Positions 32,268 to 36,496 of a stretch of DNA of 36,496 nucleotides are shown here, piece by piece. Each line of letters begins with the position of its first letter. The first letter of the stretch is position 1. Source of the DNA: Alphaproteobacteria bacterium (GTDB taxonomy: Bacteria; Pseudomonadota; Alphaproteobacteria; RF32; CAG-239); the NCBI GenBank assembly GCA_017452885.1, contig JAFTLF010000025.1:1-36496 (forward strand), given 5' to 3'. Below the pieces are notes generated by a model. That model saw only the letters and a list, made by a program, of their open reading frames with translations, did no database searches and was not told where the DNA came from. The translations under genes were made by a program, and so were the position numbers.

Positions 32268-34069
32268 GCTTTTATTTCTTCTGCAAGTATTTGTAGTTCC
32301 AACCACTGATTTTCTTTGCCTTCTTTTAACGCAACTTTTTCGGCATGACTTGTTGTCAGCAGATTGAAATGTTCTGCATTGCGAGTATAAAGATCAGGAT
32401 CGGATAATTCTTTTTCAATTTTAGCAATATCCTGCTCAAGTTGTTCAATTTCTTGAGGCAAAACATTTAACAGACGCTGTTGATTATAGCTGAGTTTTTG
32501 AGGCTTATTATTTTTTTGCGGAAAACTTTCTGTTGTTTTGGCGGTTATTTTTTTTATGGCTGTTTTGTTTGGTTGGTTAGAGATTTTGTCAAGCAGTTCG
32601 CTATAACTTCCCGCGTGTTCATAAAGAGAACCGTCACCTTTCATATAAATAATTGACGTAACAATCCGGTCAAGAAAATCGCGATCATGGCTGACAATCA
32701 GCACAGTACCGGCATATTCATCAAGAACTTCTTGCAAAAGATCAAGAGTGTCCATATCCAAATCATTTGTCGGCTCATCAAGCACCAAAAAATTAGAAGG
32801 CTGAGCAAGAGCTACGGCAAGCATTAGTCGATTTTTTTCGCCACCGGATAATGCTGCTACCGGACAATGTGCTTGTGCCGGCTTAAACAAAAAATCCTTA
32901 AGATAAGCGACTACGTGGCGATAGTGTCCGTGTACCATAATATGGTCACCTTTATCACACAAGGTCTGCCATAAAGTTTTTTTAGGATCAAGTGATAAGC
33001 GATTTTGATCAAAATAGGCTTCATCAAGATTTTTACCGATACGTACAAATCCGGAATCGGGTTCCAACCGTTTGGTTAAAAGTTTAATCAGTGTAGTTTT
33101 GCCGGCACCATTGGGTCCGACAATGCCAATTTTATTGCCCTTGATAATACGAGTTGAAAAATCTTTAATGATTTCGCGCTCGCCAAAAGTTTTTGAAATA
33201 TGTTTTGCTTCAATCACCAATTTTGAACGGAAGTCATTTTCTTCCAGGTTAAGGTTTATGTTGCCGATTTGTTTAATTTGTTCTTTTCTTTCTGCACGCA
33301 ACTGTTGTAGACGGCGCAAACGTCCCATATTGCGACGACGTCTTGCTGTAACTCCCTTGTGTAGCCATTCTGTTTCTTCAGCAATTTTCTTATTCAAATT
33401 GGTCTGCTCAATAATTTCTTGATTAATTATTTGTTCTTGCCATTCTTCAAAAAACTTAAAACCTTTGTCATTGCGGTGCATTTTGCCGCGGTCTAGCCAG
33501 AATGTTGTTGTCGAGGTATGTTCAAGAAACATTCTGTCATGCGAAATCAAGATAACCGCACCATTAAACTCGGCAATGATTTTTTCAAGAATTTCAATGG
33601 TGCTTATGTCAAGGTGGTTTGTCGGTTCATCCAATAGCAAAATATCCGGCTCGTCAATCAGCGCTTTGGCAAGGGCAGCTTTGCGCTGCTCTCCGCCTGA
33701 GGCGCTCATGGTTTCTTGCTTATCGAGAATATTCAGTTTTTCAATCCATATATCAGCTTTATACTCATTTTTGGTAATATCGCCTTTCAATCCGGACAAA
33801 ACAACGTCACGCAATGTTTTGTACGAGCTTAAATTCGGTTCTTGAGGCATATAGGCAATTTTGATTCCCGGCTGTATAAACGTTTCGCCGTTGTCAGGCT
33901 CAATGATTCCGGCAATAATTTTAAGTAAAGTCGATTTACCGGAGCCGTTTCGTCCGACTAACGAAATCTTATCGCCACGATTAACATATAGCTCAACATT
34001 TTCAAATAATTGATTGTCGCCAAAGGCCAAAGAAACATCTTTTAAGGCATAAATCGGAGGTTCTTGCAT
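32264..34069 (-). CDS. ABC-F family ATPase, Uup-like
   Basis: Soluble tandem ATPase of 601 residues. The first domain has Walker A GRNGSGKST, signature ASGGEQRKAALA and DILLLDEPTNHLD. The second has GPNGAGKTT, LSGGEKNRLMLA and FLVLDEPTNDLD. A long linker (residues about 230-290, rich in Arg: TARRRRNMGRLRRLQQL) and a C-terminal coiled coil (LPQEIEQLEQDIAKIEKELS) place it in the Uup branch, which acts on ribosomes or DNA-linked processes. No transmembrane domain, so not a transporter. It lies 2 nt after the TerB-like gene and is probably co-transcribed with it. Confidence 0.9.
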   Translation of the reverse strand: MQEPPIYALKDVSLAFGDNQLFENVELYVNRGDKISLVGRNGSGKSTLLKIIAGIIEPDNGETFIQPGIKIAYMPQEPNLSSYKTLRDVVLSGLKGDITKNEYKADIWIEKLNILDKQETMSASGGEQRKAALAKALIDEPDILLLDEPTNHLDISTIEILEKIIAEFNGAVILISHDRMFLEHTSTTTFWLDRGKMHRNDKGFKFFEEWQEQIINQEIIEQTNLNKKIAEETEWLHKGVTARRRRNMGRLRRLQQLRAERKEQIKQIGNINLNLEENDFRSKLVIEAKHISKTFGEREIIKDFSTRIIKGNKIGIVGPNGAGKTTLIKLLTKRLEPDSGFVRIGKNLDEAYFDQNRLSLDPKKTLWQTLCDKGDHIMVHGHYRHVVAYLKDFLFKPAQAHCPVAALSGGEKNRLMLAVALAQPSNFLVLDEPTNDLDMDTLDLLQEVLDEYAGTVLIVSHDRDFLDRIVTSIIYMKGDGSLYEHAGSYSELLDKISNQPNKTAIKKITAKTTESFPQKNNKPQKLSYNQQRLLNVLPQEIEQLEQDIAKIEKELSDPDLYTRNAEHFNLLTTSHAEKVALKEGKENQWLELQILAEEIKA

Positions 34070-34071
34070 GG

Positions 34072-34494
34072 TTAGTCGTCTTCTACCATGTGAGAGCCTT
34101 CAATCTGCCATTCGACTCCTTTAGCCGCCCATAAGAAGAAATCATTGATTTTTTCTTGTTTTAAGCCTGCTCCGGTGCCGATTTCATAGATTGCACACAT
34201 TTCTGCATCACTCAGTTCGTGGTCAATAACTGCCATCATAATCATTTCACGGACAATAAAACGTTTGGTTTTTTTGTCTGGTATTTCTTTAAGGTGTTTA
34301 ATCAGGTCGGTTGATTTCTTAAGTTTTTTGACAAGTTTCAGCTCTTTAGGTGATAAGTTGCATTCAAAAGCTTGGCGCAATAAATGTTCTTGTTGCAAGG
34401 GTGATTTGGGATTCTCGATATTCACAACAAAAGTCAATGCTTCCATAAAAGTAATTTTTGCATTATCATCCATATTTTTTTTAAAACTTGTCAT
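34072..34494 (-). CDS. Small helical protein, possibly TerB-like
   Basis: Protein of 140 residues, all-alpha in appearance. The later half (FIVREMIMMAVIDHELSDAE then MCAIYEIGTGAGLKQEKINDF) matches the look of TerB-like domains, where an acidic DGExSxxE-type segment follows a hydrophobic helix. Function unknown. GAGGA lies 6 nt upstream of the ATG. It is first of a two-gene unit with the ABC-F protein and is divergent from flbT. Confidence 0.6.
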   Translation of the reverse strand: MTSFKKNMDDNAKITFMEALTFVVNIENPKSPLQQEHLLRQAFECNLSPKELKLVKKLKKSTDLIKHLKEIPDKKTKRFIVREMIMMAVIDHELSDAEMCAIYEIGTGAGLKQEKINDFFLWAAKGVEWQIEGSHMVEDD

Positions 34495-34548
34495 TTTTAA
34501 TCCTCATTTTAAATTGGCTGATTTGTTTATACATAAAAAAATAAAGAT

Positions 34549-34578
34549 TTGCAAAAAAAATAAAATTAATTATATAAT
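34549..34578 (+). promoter_or_regulatory. Candidate sigma70 promoter of flbT
   Basis: TTGCAA at 34549-34554, an 18-nt spacer and a perfect TATAAT at 34573-34578. Transcription would begin near 34585, at a small GCAGA/TCTGC hairpin (34583-34601) in the flbT leader. The strong AAGGAGA ribosome site follows. Confidence 0.55.
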
Positions 34579-34619
34579 AGCCGCAGATTTTTTTATTCTG
34601 CTGAAAAAAGGAGATACAA

Positions 34620-35012
34620 ATGCCCTTAAAAATTGAACTCAAACCGCACGAGAGCATCATTATAGGCGAGTCATTGATTACCAATGACGGAGAGCGTACA
34701 CGCTTTTATATTGAGGGTAATGTTCCGATTTTGCGTGAAAAATTTATTTTGCGTGAAAAAGATGCCAACACTCCGAGTCGGAGGGTTTACTTTATTGTTC
34801 AGCAAATGTATCTTTGTAAAGAAAATAAAGAATTGCAAAAACTGTATATTGAATATGTGCGTGATTGGCAAAAGGCAGCTCCCAGCTTGATTCCTTTTAT
34901 TGCTCCGGTTAATGAAAGCATTATCAATCAGGATTACTATGGTGCAATTAAGTCTTGTGCAAAGTTGCTTGAAAAAGAGGATGAATTATTCGGCGATTCG
35001 TTATTGTCATAA
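34620..35012 (+). CDS. flbT: Flagellin synthesis regulator FlbT
   Basis: Post-transcriptional regulator of flagellin. In Caulobacter it acts on the 5' leader of flagellin mRNA and promotes its decay. Length is 130 residues. Family features include MPLKIELKPHESIIIGESLI, ILREKFILREKDANTPSRR and VYFIVQQMYL. AAGGAGA lies upstream of the ATG. The flagellin gene starts 166 nt downstream on the same strand but has its own promoter. The usual partner flaF is not in the window. Confidence 0.93.
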   Translation: MPLKIELKPHESIIIGESLITNDGERTRFYIEGNVPILREKFILREKDANTPSRRVYFIVQQMYLCKENKELQKLYIEYVRDWQKAAPSLIPFIAPVNESIINQDYYGAIKSCAKLLEKEDELFGDSLLS

Positions 35013-35087
35013 TTTTTTTCTGTTTCCTGCATTTTAATTTTTTATTAATGTTCATGTAATATATTGTAAAACAGTGAAAAAAGTTTC

Positions 35088-35116
35088 TTGAATAAAGGGG
35101 CTTTTTGTGCTATTAT
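35088..35116 (+). promoter_or_regulatory. Candidate sigma70-type promoter of the flagellin gene
   Basis: TTGAAT at 35088-35093, a 17-nt spacer and TATTAT at 35111-35116. The mRNA would start near 35123, giving a leader of about 56 nt. A GG-N10-GC pair at 35097/35109 recalls sigma54 but matches poorly outside these bases. Confidence 0.55.
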
Positions 35117-35118
35117 AA

Positions 35119-35150
35119 CACTTGTAGCATAGAACATCGCTACAGATGTG
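35119..35150 (+). promoter_or_regulatory. Stem-loop in the flagellin 5' leader
   Basis: TGTAGC (35123-35128) pairs perfectly with GCTACA (35139-35144) around a 10-nt loop, with an outer CAC/GTG (35119-35121, 35148-35150). It sits at the very 5' end of the predicted flagellin mRNA, next to the gene for FlbT. It is a candidate stability element or FlbT target. Confidence 0.45.
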
Positions 35151-35178
35151 TTTAAACCACAGTATATGGAGAAAAACA

Positions 35179-36276
35179 ATGTCAGGAATTACTCTTACCG
35201 CAAGTATGCGTTCCAACCTTTTGTCTTTGCAAAACACTCAAAGCTTGATGGATATGACACAAGAGCGTTTGTCCACAGGTAACAAAGTAAACTCAGCAAT
35301 TGACAATCCGTCATCTTACTACACAGCTCAAAGCCTTAACAACCGTGCCGGCGACTTAAGCTCTTTGCTTGATAGCATGGGACAGGCTATTCAGACCATT
35401 AAAGCTGCAGACCAAGCAATCGAATCTATCACATCTTTTGCTGAGCAGGCCAAAGCTGTTGCCAACAGTGCTTTGGATTCTGCAAATATGGAAGAAATTG
35501 AAGCATATCAAAAACAGTTTAATGATATTCGTACCCAGATTACCCAATTGGCAGGCGATTCTAGCTACAAAGGTGTAAACCTTTTGGCAGGTGATGATTT
35601 GACCGTTACTTTTAATGAAGGTCGTACATCTTCAATCACTGTTAAAGGTGAAAAGGCTAGTGCTGACGAGCTTGATATTGCTGTGGCAGGTACTTGGGAT
35701 GCCAAAGGAACATCTGCAGCAGCTGAAACAACTTTGAAAGCCAAACAAGATTTAACTAAAGCTGCTAACGATGCTGTAACAGCAGCTTTGGAAGATGTTG
35801 AAGAGGCAAAAGCCGGAACAGTCGGTAGTGGTGATGACGATATGTTTGCAACTGAAGATGCAAAGAAAGAAGCAATTACTAATGCCGAAGGAGTTTATGC
35901 AAATGCTGTAAAAGCAGCTGAAACCGCTAAAGCAAATGAAGCAGCAGCACAGGCAGAGTATGAAGCAGCAGTCAAAGTTGATATTAAAGCCAATAAAGAG
36001 GCTATCAGCACCTCAATTGAAGAAGTAGAGAAAGCAATTAACACATTGCGTTCAATGGCTTCTACTTTTGGTAACAACTACTCTATCGTTCAAAATCGTC
36101 AGGAATTCACAGAGAATTTAATTGACGTTTTGACCGAAGGTGCAGATAAATTGACCTTGGCCGATATGAACGAAGAATCAGCTAATATGCTTGCTCTGCA
36201 AACCAGACAGCAATTGGCAATTAACTCTTTGTCTTTGGCTTCACAGGCTTCTCAGTCAGTATTGAAATTGTTCTAA
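35179..36276 (+). CDS. Flagellin
   Basis: Filament subunit of 365 residues, exported by the flagellar type III system. The conserved N-terminal D0/D1 region (NLLSLQNTQSLMDMTQERLS, then TGNKVNSAIDNPSSYYTAQSL) and C-terminal helix (QTRQQLAINSLSLASQASQS then VLKLF) are complete. The middle (about 165-275) is Ala/Lys/Glu-rich and reads like a long helical or coiled-coil insert rather than the usual beta-rich D2/D3. TGGAGA lies about 8 nt before the ATG at 35179; the frame open from 35146 lacks a site. Codon use is more biased than in neighbours, as expected for high expression. A strong terminator follows. Confidence 0.95.
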   Translation: MSGITLTASMRSNLLSLQNTQSLMDMTQERLSTGNKVNSAIDNPSSYYTAQSLNNRAGDLSSLLDSMGQAIQTIKAADQAIESITSFAEQAKAVANSALDSANMEEIEAYQKQFNDIRTQITQLAGDSSYKGVNLLAGDDLTVTFNEGRTSSITVKGEKASADELDIAVAGTWDAKGTSAAAETTLKAKQDLTKAANDAVTAALEDVEEAKAGTVGSGDDDMFATEDAKKEAITNAEGVYANAVKAAETAKANEAAAQAEYEAAVKVDIKANKEAISTSIEEVEKAINTLRSMASTFGNNYSIVQNRQEFTENLIDVLTEGADKLTLADMNEESANMLALQTRQQLAINSLSLASQASQSVLKLF

Positions 36277-36300
36277 TTTTAATAAGACAAAAAGTCATAA

Positions 36301-36335
36301 GGCAGTCCCGATTTATTTCGGGACTGCTTTTTTTG
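36301..36335 (+). terminator. Intrinsic terminator of the flagellin gene
   Basis: A 10-bp GC-rich stem (36302-36311 with 36318-36327), a 6-nt loop and seven T residues. It begins 25 nt after the flagellin stop. Confidence 0.93.
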
Positions 36336-36360
36336 TTTTCCTTTTTTTGTTCTTTTAGTT

Positions 36361-36460
36361 ATTCTTGGGCAGCATGTAGTGCTAGACCCGAGAATCCACT
36401 ATAATAAATCTTCATATTTTTTGAACCCTCGTATCAAGTCCGAGTGTAACTCGCCATACG
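36361..36460. repeat. Palindromic intergenic repeat, alphaproteobacterial type
   Basis: Two imperfect palindromes about 40 nt apart. The first, TTCTTGGG (36362-36369) with CCCGAGAA (36387-36394), encloses an inner AGCA/TGCT. The second has CTCG (36428-36431) with CGAG (36441-36444) around TATCAAGTC. On the minus strand the words GGACTTGATACGAGGGTT and GTGGATTCTCGGGTCTAGC recall the CCGGACTTGATCCGGGxxTCCA/GGATTCCCGGGTCAAGC repeats common between genes in Alphaproteobacteria. No other copy was noticed in this window. The remaining bases to the window end show no gene. Confidence 0.5.
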
Positions 36461-36496
36461 TGTTATCATTATGTTTATAAAAAATGACAGAAAAGC

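Noticed and set aside
35097..35110. GG-N10-GC resembling a sigma54 -24/-12 promoter before flagellin.
   Set aside because: Surrounding bases (AGGGGC and GTGC) differ from TGGCAC/TTGC, and a better-spaced sigma70 promoter overlaps the same place.
1..36496. CRISPR arrays, tRNA or rRNA genes, IS elements, prophage.
   Set aside because: I looked for regularly spaced direct repeats, tRNA-like T-arm words and transposase or integrase motifs and found none convincing. A short tRNA could still be missed by eye, but the intergenic gaps are mostly too small.

Overview
This is an AT-rich chromosomal segment of an alphaproteobacterium. The lineage call rests on FlbT next to a flagellin, SecB divergent from a Tim44-like/MltA/Smr operon, a short TIGR01459-like HAD protein and tyrS divergent from anmK. 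HydF, the [FeFe]-hydrogenase maturation GTPase, suggests an anaerobic or fermentative life. The closest fit I can think of is one of the uncultured, AT-rich, gut-associated Alphaproteobacteria. That is an inference; no rRNA or species marker lies in the window. Gene density is very high. Many genes overlap by 1-14 nt, and no gene-free stretch exceeds about 300 bases. I saw no tRNA, rRNA, CRISPR array, IS element or prophage.

Layout. 1-2695 (+): the tail of an unknown gene, a fused SpmA/SpmB-type membrane protein, D-aminoacyl-tRNA deacylase (dtd) and an acidic helical protein. 2702-4386 (-): a coupled pair of exported proteins, one a lipoprotein, possibly LpoB/FlgT/CsgG-like. 4539-6761 (+): a DUF1294 membrane protein and an MsbA-like ABC exporter. 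6751-9608 (-): Tim44-like, MltA, an unknown two-TM protein and Smr, divergent from secB (9757-10215). 10225-16574 (-): a Bat-type operon (DUF4381, BatA, fused BatB/BatC, BatD) ending in a class-I amidotransferase-like C26 peptidase and a VanX-like D,D-dipeptidase. 16755-18442 (-): a 94-residue orphan and tyrS. 18540-23817 (+): anmK, a zeta-toxin-like kinase, an Ile-rich leader peptide with attenuator, and ileS of the eukaryote-like type 2. 24057-26849 (+): a 930-residue unknown membrane protein with its own promoter and terminator. 26899-27993 (-): alanine racemase. 28041-32267 (+): TatD nuclease, TcdA, HydF, a HAD-IIA protein lacking its nucleophile, and a small membrane protein. 32264-34494 (-): a Uup-like ABC-F ATPase and a TerB-like protein. 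34620-36276 (+): FlbT and flagellin. The window ends in a palindromic intergenic repeat.

A theme is envelope and peptidoglycan turnover: MltA, AnmK, a D-Ala-D-Ala dipeptidase, a C26 peptidase, Alr, an MsbA-like exporter, and a zeta-like kinase whose known relatives phosphorylate UDP-sugars. The most interesting regulatory signal is upstream of ileS. A sigma70-like promoter is followed by a 14-codon ORF with five Ile codons, and its last codons form the left arm of an intrinsic terminator. This looks like amino-acid-responsive attenuation of an aminoacyl-tRNA synthetase. All assignments come from reading motifs; no database search was run.
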